Positions 23,264 to 34,841 of a stretch of 35,403 nucleotides of DNA are shown here, in pieces. The notes below the pieces were generated by a model. That model was not told the origin of the DNA and made no database searches. It saw only the letters and a program-made list of their open reading frames with translations. How positions within the stretch are numbered: the stretch's first letter is position 1; each line of letters begins with the position of its first letter. The DNA comes from Pelargonium nanum (Eukaryota > Streptophyta > Magnoliopsida > Geraniales > Geraniaceae). Made by a program: the position numbers and the translations under genes. The DNA is taken from the NCBI GenBank assembly GCA_036897485.1, contig JAYMTF010000481.1, positions 1 through 35,403 on the forward strand, given 5' to 3'.

Positions 23264-23279
23264 TTGTGTTAACTATTTC

Positions 23280-25980
23280 TCTTCTATTGTATCAATAGAG
23301 TCCATAATGGGTACGAGTCAAGGGCGGATTTTCAGCCCGTCTTCATGTATGAGCTCAATTCACAGCGCATGCAACGGTTATTTCATTTTGTTTAGTTGCT
23401 TGATAGGTGGCTAGGCACACCACCTCCTTGGGCCTTGACTCAAATCAGACCACAATCAATCTCACTCATCATCCTATTTTTATTTTATCCCCCATGCAAT
23501 TGTATCCATGTTATAAATATAATAAACAAATAAAACTTTGATTTAATGTATTTGTTGGAAGAGTCGATATCTTTCAATTTCACTATTATTTTGAGTATAG
23601 TCAAGGTCTACTCTATTTATTTAAAAACATAAAATGACTACAAATATTTATACTCCTCATAATAATATCAATAACTTGCAACGTATGGCAATGGTGACAT
23701 GGGAGGTGACTGTCATTTAAATGCGCAGTGATGGTGACGAGCGAAGCTGGGACGATCGTTGATCACAACTCAGCGAACTGTGGGTCCCATTTTTGCATGT
23801 GCATCAGAGACGCACGTTCAAATCAGACGCGAGATCAGAAAGGCAGTGGCCTGCGCCGGAATTGATTCCCTGTGCGCGCATCTCTGGATGGATCGTACAC
23901 TCGTACCGACCAGCCAATCAGTGAAAGGCGTTTAATAAATAGTGACAGGGACCTGTCAGTGAGTCACAGTCACTTCTTATAGTTTTCTCAAAATTGTGTA
24001 TGCTATCTATGTGACATCCATGATGGAGGAATGTTATTTACTAAAATAACCTGGAACTTTTTGGATGATGTGTAACAGTCATTCAAAATTTTCATTTTTT
24101 AAAATATTTTTTCTAAGATTCAAATTTTCAGTTTTTTTATCAAAAAATTGAATTATGAGTAGTATATTTTTTAAAAAAGTTTAATTATATTTTGGATTGG
24201 TCGTTGAAATTTATTTGGTGTCACGTGTTATTTTATAAAGGTAAATAAACTTCTGAATATTTGACTTTAAAGCTTGGTGGAAAAATTAATTAGTTAAAGT
24301 TAGCAATAATTGAATCTCATTAAAGCTCAATTAGAATTTGGCATTAACCCAATTTAGTTGAATCACAATCCAATCTGATTTATGCCCGGTCACAAGTCAT
24401 GTCTTAAACTGTCAACAAACTAACAGAGTGTAGGGGTGTAATAGAGTCAAATCAAACTTAAATTTGTCACGGTTCAGCTCGGATCGGGTACGGCTCGAGC
24501 TCAAACGAGTTTATAAATTAGGTCTCAATTCGACTCGTTTATAATTTATCATAAATTAAAACTTAAATATATTTTTCTTTTGTTAATTTATGCCAATGAG
24601 TAGAAACAATAATTTCTAACATTATCTATATCTATGTGTAAGCAGTATATAAATAATATTTGCACACACTCTACACGTTATATAACAACTCGGATCCTAA
24701 CGTACGTGCATTTGAAGTCCAATCTAAACATATTTATCTTATAAAAATATAAGTCAAAATGAATCAGAATGGACAAATTTGCACGAACCCACGCATTTTA
24801 CACTTAAATCTAAAACTTCAATCCAAATTCTTTTGATTCGAATTCAAATTAGTAATTATTAATTATATCCTGTTGGCATCAGATCGGACCGTTCTTTGCA
24901 ATCTTTAGTAAATACAAGTGAATAAGTCTAAAACTACACTGAACCACAGATAGACATTACTTTAAATTGTAATTTATTATTATGATTTTAAATGGGTTTG
25001 TAATTTAATTTATTAATATTTTCTTAACCTCAATAGAATTTTATTATTCAGCAACCTCGACCAGATCGATTATGAGTGGTTTTGATTGGATCGAGCGGAC
25101 ATGAAATAAATAGACCGATGATTGGACCAAATAAACTCGGTTCGGTTGAACACATGTCCAGTCTTACTATCGCTGATTCGTATGATTTTTTAAGAACACA
25201 AGCTACTTTGTTCACAAATTGTATAGAAAAGAGATCCCCGCACTATTAAATTGATATCTAAGAGTCAAAATATCACTAATAATAACACCAAATATACTAT
25301 TATCTTCCCTTTCAACTTGTAACGCTTAAACTAATTGAAAACCATATGTTTCCATTACTACCAAGTACCATCTTCCACCCCCAATCCCCCAACCAGCTCA
25401 AAGTCTTGGCCATCCTCGCCCCGACCACCCTTACCCACTAGCTCTAATCATCCTCTCCTCAACCGAGGACGGTTTTTGTTATTCGTTGGTGCCTCCTCGC
25501 GCACTCACGAAGATACCGCCATTATTCGGATCACGAGAAACCAACACATGCTCAAACTTCGGTCCACTGCATCCACATGGCTGCATAGAGGGACAAAAGT
25601 TAAAGTGGATACTCGATTTCACAACACGACTAATTAATCTCGTGTATGGTTTCCAAATTCAACACGAACACGACACAATTGCAAAACATGTTAGTCCAAA
25701 CACGCTAATTGAGTGTCGTGTTACGACAAAAATGAACAACTCTTAAATAAACGTTGTCAATTTTAGAATCAAATAAAAAATCGTATACATTCGCATATTT
25801 TACGGTAAACTCCAAAATCCAATTCACCGTTTTAGACCGGTTCGAGGCAGATATTTAATACCCGAACCCATTCAAAACCCGACCCGAAACCAGAACTACC
25901 CATGAGAAGACAGCAAAACAAGAAAGAGCGGGTACACCAGAAAACCAATTGACCGTTCTGCAACTACACAGGACTCTGTC
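23280..25980. other. Intergenic SAPS-CASPL region with repeat remnants
   Basis: AT-rich with no recognised gene. A higher-GC patch at about 23690-23990 (GACGAGCGAAGCTGGGACG, GTGCGCGCATCTC) resembles a promoter or leader but precedes no coding frame. Around 24470-24550, GCTCGAGCTCAAACGAG phrases are typical of old plant retroelement or MITE remnants. Around 25605-25745, AACACGAC phrases relate to the repeat at 13260-13460. Open frames near 25335-25746 overlap each other and show no family resemblance. Confidence 0.5.
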
Positions 25981-25986
25981 TCTTCC

Positions 25987-25996
25987 ACACTTTATA
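25987..25996 (+). promoter_or_regulatory. Possible TATA box of the CASPL gene
   Basis: A CTTTATATCA-type stretch near 25988-25997 precedes a pyrimidine-rich segment. It would give a leader of roughly 330 bases. This leader contains an ATG at 26312 opening an eight-codon uORF (MGLGMYEL) that stops at 26338, 23 bases before the main ATG. Confidence 0.4.
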
Positions 25997-26361
25997 TCAT
26001 CTTTTTTGCTTCGTTTCTTTGCTTTTTTCCTTTTCCTCATCAACCGATCCACCCAATTTTCTATACCAATACTCTTTTGCCCCAATTTCTAGGGCTTCAC
26101 TGTTACTCCAAATCCGTCCGTGATTCGTTCGAATCCTGATCGAATCGGTGCTCGGCAGTTCTCCGGTCTGCTCAATCGGCGCCGGATCGGCTTCTCCGGT
26201 TGGTTCTCGGGGGATTCGGTCAAGTGAAAGGACAGTAGTTGAGGTTTCGCGGCTTTACTTTGGTGAAATTTGGGGAAAATTTGACTGGAATTGAGTGGTG
26301 GTGTTTGACTTATGGGATTGGGTATGTATGAGCTATGATTTGAAGTGTTAGTGCAGAGACG

Positions 26362-27324
26362 ATGAATCTGAGTCACGCTACGGTTCATCCGGTGGAGGAT
26401 CCTCCGGCCACCGACGGCGGCGGTGACGGCCCGAGGGTGAGGATGAAGGATCTTCAGGGCGCTCCGGGGACTCGCGGCGGGCTCATGTTGCGTTTCTGTC
26501 AGTTTATTTTTGCAGCTGCGTCGCTTACAGTCATGGCTACCACCAGCGACTTCCCCACAGTCACTGCCTTTTGGTATAAATCTTCCTTTGTTTCTTAGTT
26601 TGTATTATGGTTGCATTTTGAGTGTGTTTTTGCCAAATAATGCATAATTTTTGTACGAGTTGAGGTTCTGACGATGATGTATGCATGCTGTTTAAGTTAC
26701 AAAGCTCTAATTATGGGACTAATGATTAATGATCAGACGTTAATACTCATTTTTTCTTAAGATTAGTTAATTTGATGTGCAGTTTCGAGTTTCATTTTAC
26801 TTGCATTCATGGTCATTTGTGTGTTTCCATATTGTTTTTGTGCTGATGTAATTAATCAACTTCAAATTTAGTTAGATTTGCAAATTGCAATTGAAGTCTT
26901 TAGCAACCATTAACAAGTTTCCCAACATTTTGTGATTTATTCAAAGTGCAGCAAGCCAGCAAATGTTAGTTTTTTTTTTACACTCAAAGTAGCTTATGCA
27001 TTTTACAAAGTTTGAGGCTTATCATAGACTGTAGTTCTACAGACGCCAAAAGGGCATAGCCAAAGATAGCTGCTAACTAGATGCGGGTTAGCTAATTCTC
27101 CCCCGGAGTAGGTCTTTTTGTTCCTAGGTTTGTCGTAGCCAGTATAGTATCTATAAGTTTTAACTCTGCGTTTAGTATATGTAAGCTGTTGTCATCACAA
27201 AAGTTATTTTATCTAGTGATTTTTGGAAAGCAAAAAATAAAATAAAATAAAAACCCAGATAGAGTTTTTGGAATTATGAATGGTGGAATTTGAACTAGCA
27301 CGCCTAGTGCCTACTTTAGAAAGA

Positions 27325-27362
<38 letters not shown>

Positions 27363-28689
27363 CGACGTCGACGGCGGCAACGTGCTTTGAAAAAATACAA
27401 TAGTTGTAAGAATGTGTCCCTTCACCATTTTTCTCATCTCATCACGATCTTGTCAATAAGTAGAAGTATTGATCTTACATCAGAACTGCAGAAACAAACC
27501 ATGTGACTCTATAGTGGTTGTGCAATTACAAGGTTATGGGAGTGTGACATGTATCTAACAATCCAATAGTTTGATTTCTATCTAACTGACATCTCCAATA
27601 AGAGCCTTTCTTTATCAGATACACATGATATGATTTTTGTTGCATCAATATCTTACTTCTTTTGGACATGTCATGTCATGTTTATTATTTAAATTTTATA
27701 ATTTCCCATTCTAAGATGGCAACCGTGCCTTAATTGACCAAGTGTGAGTATCATGTGTAAGCGAACTAGCCTGTATGTAGCAAAATGGTTATACAGTTGT
27801 GACTTCTTTTTTCCGCATGCTTACTTTTTCTTTTGGAATCTTTGACATATCCTGATAATACGCTTGAAAAGTTGCTACACCATATATTTTGTCTGTGGTT
27901 TTGTACTCAAATGTCACTATTGTGTATCATAACATGTGATCTTCTCTCCTTTTTCCCGCATCAGTTACCTCGTTGCAGCTGCTGGTCTGCAGAGTTTGTG
28001 GAGCCTTTCATTAGCCATTGTTGACATTTACGCTCTCCTAGTCAAGCGCTCCTTACAAAACCACCGAGTTGTCAGTTTGTTTGCTATTGGCGATGGGGTA
28101 AGATGAGTAATACGAGTAGTTATTTCTTTTGAGCTGTACCTGTGGTTTAGTCTCATGTTGGTTCTGTTTGATCAACAGAGAACGTTTCTACTGTTATGTT
28201 AGTTTTCTTAGTAACTGTTGCAAGGGCTTCAAAGTCAATTTTAGAATAATGAAACTATACATTTTAGTTTAATTCATGTAATTTAAATATTAATAATCAA
28301 GTTATTATATCTCTTAGATATTAGGATTTGTGCAGTTCCTTACCTTGTACTAGGTTTTAAGTCATCTTATTTCATTAGATTTCTCATATTGAAACAAGCA
28401 AAATATTTATGTCTTAATGTATGACAACATTCACACTTTTTTCCTGATAGAAATGCAATAATCTAAAACTATTTTGGGGCATTCTTTTGATCTGCAGATC
28501 ACATCCACTCTTACATTTGCCGCAGCATGTGCATCTGCCGGGATCACCGTCCTCATCGACAATGATCTTGATAGCTGTGCCCACAATCACTGCGCGCAAT
28601 TTGAAACTGCCACAGCCATGGCTTTTGGGAGCTGGTGTGCCACAATGCCGTCATTTATTCTCAATTTTTGGTCACTTGCATCCAGATGA
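26362..28689 (+). CDS. CASPL5A: CASP-like membrane protein, CASPL5A type (UPF0497)
   Basis: A small four-pass plasma-membrane protein related to Casparian strip membrane proteins; the CASPL5 group has no firmly known function. Exons are 26362-26573, 27965-28097 and 28498-28689, giving 178 residues, standard for the group. The N-terminus is [15 protein letters not shown], then [18 protein letters not shown] before the first membrane segment. The four segments are roughly 42-62 ([20 protein letters not shown]), 70-97, 108-138 and 150-172. The family's first-segment Arg (LMLRF) and third-segment Asp (IGDG) are present. [12 protein letters not shown] loop with two Cys lies between segments 3 and 4. 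The C-terminus is short (SLASR). Intron 1 is 1.39 kb and contains a GAT microsatellite. The start is the only in-frame ATG before the conserved MNxSH motif. Confidence 0.93.
27325..27360. repeat. (GAT)12 microsatellite in CASPL intron 1
   Basis: Twelve perfect GAT units pass into GACGACGTCGACGGCGGC at 27361-27378. It creates a chance poly-Ser frame on the opposite strand, which is not a gene. Confidence 0.95.
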
Positions 28690-28929
28690 TGGAAACCGTA
28701 AGAGTCAAGACATGATATTTTGGGATACCATGTAAAGATTGTTTCTTATTATTGTTATGCAATGACTTGTGTGTGTAAATATTACAAAAGTGAGGCTACG
28801 GTGTCTTTGTAATGATGGAAGTAGCTGAATTTGGGAAACAAATTATTAGATGAAACATAGTTGAAGTGACTAATGTGCTTTATGTATTTGTAAAACTGAG
28901 TATTGGGTCTTGGAAAATTGTAACTTCTC

Positions 28930-29420
28930 ATGCTTTGGTTGGGTTCTATTAATACTGATTTGCGATATGAGATGTATAGAATGAGGATTTTTTTTGAAAG
29001 TAAACAAAAATTAACTTCCACAAAAAGCTCACAAAGCTTCACGATATCAGATATAATAAGACCGAATGCATTGTTACTCTCTTTCTGCCTCAACTGCTTG
29101 AACAACTTCTAACGCGTTTGACTCGATCACCACATTACTACTTTACTCTATCCCCTGTCCGCCCCAGCTTAAAGCTTCCCGAATCATCATGGCCTCAACA
29201 ACTCGCTATCCTCACTTTTTGACTCAACTACTTGAATAACTTCAACGTGTCCAACACAATCACCTTTTTACTATAGCTCTTATTCGGCACCCAGCTCAAT
29301 GCTTCTCGAATCGTCATGGCCTTGACAACCCAAGCCTCCGCCTATTCAACCATCCCAAATGACCACCACCCGGCACCGGCTTGATGTCTCACTAACGACC
29401 CAACCACCCCCAATCCTATC
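28930..29420 (-). pseudogene. Decayed RNase H-like (RVT_3) fragment with internal tandem duplication
   Basis: On -, broken frames spell pieces of the RNase H domain found in plant non-LTR retroelements and RVT_3 proteins. From about 29420: a GSLVRHQAGAGWWSFGMVE-like start, a stop, then AEAW and AMTIREALSWV (about 29330-29285), then VIVLDTLKLFK and a stop. A second copy of the same segment follows: EAMMIREALSW, then NVVIESNALEVVQAVEAER (about 29195-29080). The C-terminal part is ESNNAFGLIISDIVKL (about 29080-29030). The two copies repeat with a period of 127-134 bases. Stops and frameshifts show it is dead. It lies between the convergent CASPL and REV genes, possibly just past the CASPL 3' UTR. 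Confidence 0.75.
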
Positions 29421-30043
29421 CTTGTGTCTTAGTTTTCAATAGCAAGTAACTCTTGTGTTAGTTTCATACAACTTTATGAAAGGAAGTTCGGGTTGATAGT
29501 TTAATAAGAGAAAATTCGGGTGAGACTAGTGGTCGGAGCTTAGTCACAATTAAATCTCTCCGCTCTTTAAAAGTTGTGACTGACGAAAATAAAACTCGTT
29601 TGATCTTCTCACAATCTCAAGACTGCGCTGTCAGCTAAGCCTAATTTGAAACCTTTTGCAGTTATACTGCACACACCAATACATTCTGCTGTCTCTTAAA
29701 TGCCCCATGTATGCAGTCTCAAGCTATTCTGTTTAAGTTCTCACCACAAAAACTCATGAGCAATAAATGAAATTCACATTCTTTACTTGCTACACAAATT
29801 TACCATCAGTTCTTGAGCAAAGAAACACAATTTTCAGTTATGGTTTCATGTAGCTTTCAAATCAGTTTCTGTTCTAGGCAATTGTGTCACCTTAAATAAA
29901 ATTTCAATTAAATTAATGTACCTTGCAAACCTGCAACTAAAGAGAATCAAACATTACAAAACTTCTGGTTTTGCTTTACTTGTCTCCACTTTTTTCCCAC
30001 ACAAGTAGTGGAAAATTGGGTGGAGCATGAGCAAATCAAATGT
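29421..30043. other. Intergenic, includes the REV 3' UTR
   Basis: No coding region seen. The segment 30043 down to about 29750 is the likely 3' UTR of the REV-type gene. The rest (29440-29650), with TTCGGGTTGATAG and GTGGTCGGAGC phrases, may belong to the same decayed retroelement as 28930-29420. Confidence 0.45.
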
Positions 30044-33000
30044 TTACACAAAAGACCAGTTGATGAAAGAGAAGGCGAGACAGTGGACCGAGTTCTCTTC
30101 TGCGGTATGGACTTTCCATGCAATGGCTTGCTCGTAGGACACGTGACGTCCCATAGCCGACATGCAGATTCCAGCAGGCAGATAGGCGTATCCCTGGTGA
30201 GATATCGAGTTAAGATTTCACGATTTCGATGTTTGAAGCATATATTTGACGAGAAAGTTTGATGAAAGGATGGAATTACCTGCTCCATTAGCTTGGCAAA
30301 GTCGGCGCATAGCGCCTTGCGTCCAGGCTCGTCGAAGATTTTATCCAAGGTTATGTCTTGTAGAGCCACTAGAGTTGTCTCCAACATGTCGAGCCCTGCC
30401 TGGTTTGCGAAGACGAAAACTGGCAGCGACTGCAAGTAAGACCAAACCACAAATGTGCTATGAATAATCCGGAACAAACATTTTTATTGCAAATTGTTTA
30501 GAGGTGGAAGTTCGGGTTTTGGATTATGTTCTCCGAGTTCAAGTTGATAAGGCTTAACCCGACACACAAGAGGTGCATGTTTCACATTAAAAAAATGTGG
30601 CTTTGCCCAACCCGACCCGTACTTTTCCCATGGCAAACAAGATATGATCTTACAAAAAATGTGGGTCAAATTTAGGGTGCACAAGTTCGGGTCCTAATTG
30701 CCTGCTCTAACATTGGTTATTGGAGTTGAATTTGTACCTTCAATGAACAGCACAAAACAGCGTCTGGGTGCTGCCAGAGATGTTTTAACACCGAATCACC
30801 GGCCAAAGAATCAGATGATTCAGATCTTAGCAACTGTGTCCCTAGATAGTAACTGACAAAAAATGGAAAACAATATATATTTAGAATAAAATTTTAACAA
30901 ACCCGAGTGCGAATCCAAGAACATGTACATGAAGCGGAGTTACCTGTAGCTTTGGCAGACCCAGTGAGATAATGTGAGAGCTTCAGGTGAGCCTGGTGAT
31001 AACTTGGGACCCGCAGACGGGCTCAATCCAGACGGAGATATGGCCATGGCAACCCTCTGCACGGAGGAAATGACACTGCGTACATATTGACGTGCCATGG
31101 TCGCCACGTTCTCTTGTAGATTACTCTCAAACGGGAATTGGAAGGCAATAGTCAAAACCGATCGGGTGTTCTGCTCAGATGCAGCATCCCCCGCAGCATT
31201 GTTTGTTGCGGGGCCCACTTCAAGACTCGATGTAAGATCCAGAGTTCGATGTGTGGTCATTTTGTCTTGCGCATCGCTCTGCTAAACCGGGACGTGGTTA
31301 GTATATATCTAGAGCTAAAGCTAATTTCACCACAAATTATGATATGGAAATATGTTATTGAACTCAACTGATTTCGAATCCAACGGGATTATGCGGAACC
31401 CGGAGGGTAATAACGGAGCATCATCGGGAAACATTTCGTCAATCGGAGCGAAAACGAGTTCAGAACAGGCTCCCACAGCATTCTCATCAACTCCACTACA
31501 TATCTGCCAGAGTCGAGAAAATTAGGGTTCTTTTCAAACAGAAAAGCACAAACCCGACATGAAATCTATAAACTTAACCGGGTACAAGAAAGCACCTGCA
31601 AGAGATGAATATCCCTAGATACAAAAGCATCTTCATGAGCTATTGAATGTCCCTCAAGTCGAATAACTTCAAGCAACTGCGAAAAGTAGCTACGGTCAAG
31701 AATCTACCATCAATAAGACGAAATAAGACAAAGCTATTACTAGTAAATAGATACCTCTTCATGTTCAATTGTGTGACCAAGCGGCATGATAATTTGACTT
31801 CCAGTGAACCGAGTGGGTCTCATCCCCGGATATGCATACGTACCAGCTTTTAATGAGGCGGCAGAATATGCATCGACGTTGAAATCAGCCCACTCGGAGC
31901 GATGTTCCCTTAGGAACCGAACCAGCACCGCCGGAGGAACATTCTGGCAGGAAAAAAAGATGATAAGAACATAGTCCTTACAATTCAAAACCCTTTTAAA
32001 CATGCATAAATATTAAAGATTCAGACTAATAATAGACACACTAGTTACAGAAACATTTAATAACATATTATATATGAGTGAAATGAGTAACGGAAAGCTC
32101 TGCTAATTAGAATTCCAAAATAGGGTTCAATATATATTTGCAAAATTTTAGGGCTAAAAGAACTTAAAAAATTATAGATTCACAACGGTAGTTCGAGAAC
32201 TCACTTGAAGTAGCATTGAAGCCTTCGCACATAGAACACCACCAAGGAATGTGGCGGGGTTAGAAGTAGAGCTTAAATTCTTCGAGGAATTGACAGCAAT
32301 TATTACATCTTCCGCGCCATCACAATTCATTGATGTCCAGCCGTCATCGTTGAATCCATTTATGGCATCATTGAAGCCTCTGCAGAAACACGACACATCG
32401 TACAATTGAGTTCATAACTGCAACATACTAAACATAGAGATGATGAACATGACGGTCATCAATGAGAAGAAATAAAGATGATCGTCCATCTACCTGTTCA
32501 ATCTTTGGCTGAATGTTCTAAGAACAGCGGGTTGCCGGCCCAAACCATATACCACTTCACCGCTGGTCTCCTGAGCTATTTGCCTGATGTAGCGCAATGC
32601 CTGCGAAAAAAAGGATATTTAGGTTGTCCATTTCAGTAGTAGCGTAGCGGTTACTAAAATACAACTCCACTCCAAACGCACTCACCGAAATAGTCATTTT
32701 TTGGGCCACTACCTTTGACGATTCATATAGTGGTCTTAGAACCTCAGGCACACTCCATGCCTATAAAAAAGATGTAAATTAGGTTTTATCAATAAATGTT
32801 CTCAAGAAAGTTTGTTTAAAATGCCAAGTTTCAGAAGGCAAACCTCAAGATTTAGGTGGTCAACAATGTGAATTATTGATCCTCCACCCTCGCACGGTCT
32901 TATCAGATAGCCACTAGGAAGCATTTCGGCTCTCACAAACTGAGAAGATGCTGCGGCATTTGGGCCAGCACCAGAACCGGAAAGGGATCTCTCACAAACC

Positions 33001-34841
33001 TTCACATATAGATAATGGGAACATAAACATAAACAGCACATTAAAACCAAAGCGAAATAAACAGTCAACGGTGAAATGGTTTGTTGAGCTCAGAGGAGCT
33101 TTCTTTTTTCTAATTGTTTATGAGTGCCACGTTAGTCGTGTGACAAACAAAAGCGTACCACCAAGCTGCCATTGTCTAAATTTGTAGTGTATCTGAGAGT
33201 CCAAAAATCCCGTGCAGGAGCCAAAGTAGTTGGAGCATATGTCTGCGGCAAGTTCCATTTGATTTAGTTCGGTAAACATATATCCATAGAAAAAAGCTGG
33301 AATCTTACGAAGGCTTCAACAACTAAGGCTAACCTGCGTATATAAAAGTTCAATTGTTCCACCGTTACCAGCAGGGAACATGGTAAAGACTTCAAGGCTC
33401 CGACAATCCCGGAACCAAGATGGGCGATCCTTAAGGATCTCTGCGATCTGTCAAATTAAAGAAAAACAGATGCATCCAGATCAAAAGATACTAACATTAA
33501 ATGGGACAAACCATCTCGAACTTTTACATCGACATTATCATGCTCACCTTTGTTGGCTCTAAACTCACAAGACCGCAGGCTCGAGCTGCCACTCCACTGC
33601 AACTTTGTGAAATGGCAAAGATACCAACCGACTCCGGACCAGGCTGACAAACAAAGTAAAACAATTGGATTAGAAATGAATCCACCTTACAACGAGTGCA
33701 AGAACTACGAAAACACGAGCATGAATATCACATAAAAGAATAAAAACCTTCATCCCAGGCATCTGGACCCAATCGACAGCAGTTCCTGTAGCCTTTGAAA
33801 GGAACTCCGCCAAGGTCTCCTCTGCGATAGAGAGAAGTCTGCTAAGACCAAAACATAAACTATATCAGAAACCGAAAAGGAACATGTAGTCGAAACGAAC
33901 ACATATAGATGGTAATTGGCGGCCTCGGGCATTACCCAGCTGGGTTATTGGCATCTCTCAAAGAATGCTGAGGAGTGGTAACCACAGAATCACAGCTTGC
34001 ATCAGTAGTTGCTGCTGATGCCTGCAGAAAATCAATTCAAAAACACAATTTTTTCCTCTATCAGCCACACAATCATTTGTTTACTGCAGTTGCTACTAAC
34101 ATCCATAAAACATCTCAATTTTGGCATTGTGCATAATTAGTAACACTCCCCAAAATAACAAATTTACCCAATATAAACTATATAAAACTACCAATTAACA
34201 GAGAATCAACTCTAATTCTTCCTGAATTTGACAGTCATGAGCTCAAAATAAGAAGAAAATCTACAAACATAGAGAAAGATCTAGACCAAAAAAAAACAAA
34301 GAACTCACAGTCTGCAATTGTTGCCTCATGTAGCCATTCTCGCAAACCAACTGTGACACCTGTTTCTGGAGGCGATCATTTTCCTCCATCAACAGCTTGT
34401 TCATAGCACTCAATTTCCTGTTCACTGTCTGGAGTCTCGACGCCTCCTTCCTCTGCTTCTCTCGACACCTAAAAACAAACCCAATTGAAAAAATGACTCG
34501 ATTTTTAATCTAACGATTAAGCCACACAAAAATCCATTCGATACCCTAAATATCTAATAAAAGCTAAGATCTTGGCTCGAAACAATTATTATTATTTTTT
34601 TTTACCTTCTGTTCTGGAACCAGACTTTGATCTGCTTAGGCTCGATGTTGGAGAGAATAGGGCACTCCCGGATCAGTTGCTGCCGGCGCATAGAACTAGG
34701 TTTAGGACACTCGGAGTAGACTCGCTCCAGAGCTTCGACCTGCTCGGCGGTGTACCGGACGTATTTTCCGGTGGCGTCAAGATGCTTTGTGATGCTTCCG
34801 CCGCCGCTTCCCTCTCTGTGATGCGCCATCGCCATCGCCAT
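30044..34841 (-). CDS. REV: Class III HD-ZIP transcription factor, REVOLUTA type
   Basis: A nuclear regulator of adaxial identity, meristems and vasculature. The 18 exons on - are 34606-34841, 34309-34468, 33936-34021, 33748-33838, 33548-33643, 33334-33447, 33159-33242, 32844-32999, 32686-32760, 32494-32600, 32205-32379, 31755-31943, 31596-31676, 31369-31503, 30944-31278, 30738-30852, 30280-30429 and 30044-30193, giving 844 residues (REV is about 842, also 18 exons). Homeodomain about 25-88 (KYVRYTAEQVEALERVY, IKVWFQNRRCR); leucine zipper about 90-130; START lipid-binding domain about 155-366; HD-START-associated region to about 690; C-terminal MEKHLA domain about 698-843, ending FSFINWSFV. 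REV rather than PHB/PHV or ATHB8/15 is favoured by ERSLSGSGAGPNAAASSQF and FANQAGLDMLETTLVALQD. The start has three in-frame ATGs (MAMAMA); the first is used here. The miR165/166 site spans exons 4 and 5. Confidence 0.96.
30490..30690. repeat. TTCGGGTT-type repeat remnant in REV intron 16
   Basis: The intron 30430-30737 carries AGTTCGGGTTTTGG, AACCCGACACAC, CCCAACCCGACCCGTAC and AAGTTCGGGTCC. This vocabulary also occurs at 10875-11030 and is common in degenerate plant repeats. No clear target duplication is seen. Confidence 0.4.
33634..33758 (-). promoter_or_regulatory. miR165/166 target site, split by an intron
   Basis: After splicing, CTGGGATGAAG (33758-33748, end of exon 4) joins CCTGGTCCGG (33643-33634, start of exon 5), the class III HD-ZIP site for miR165/166. 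It encodes PGMKPGP at about residues 188-194, at the start of the START domain. The intron 33644-33747 interrupts it, so only spliced RNA contains the full site. Confidence 0.95.

Noticed and set aside
27213..27437. 74-codon poly-serine frame on the minus strand
   Set aside because: It is the translation of the GAT microsatellite inside a CASPL intron.
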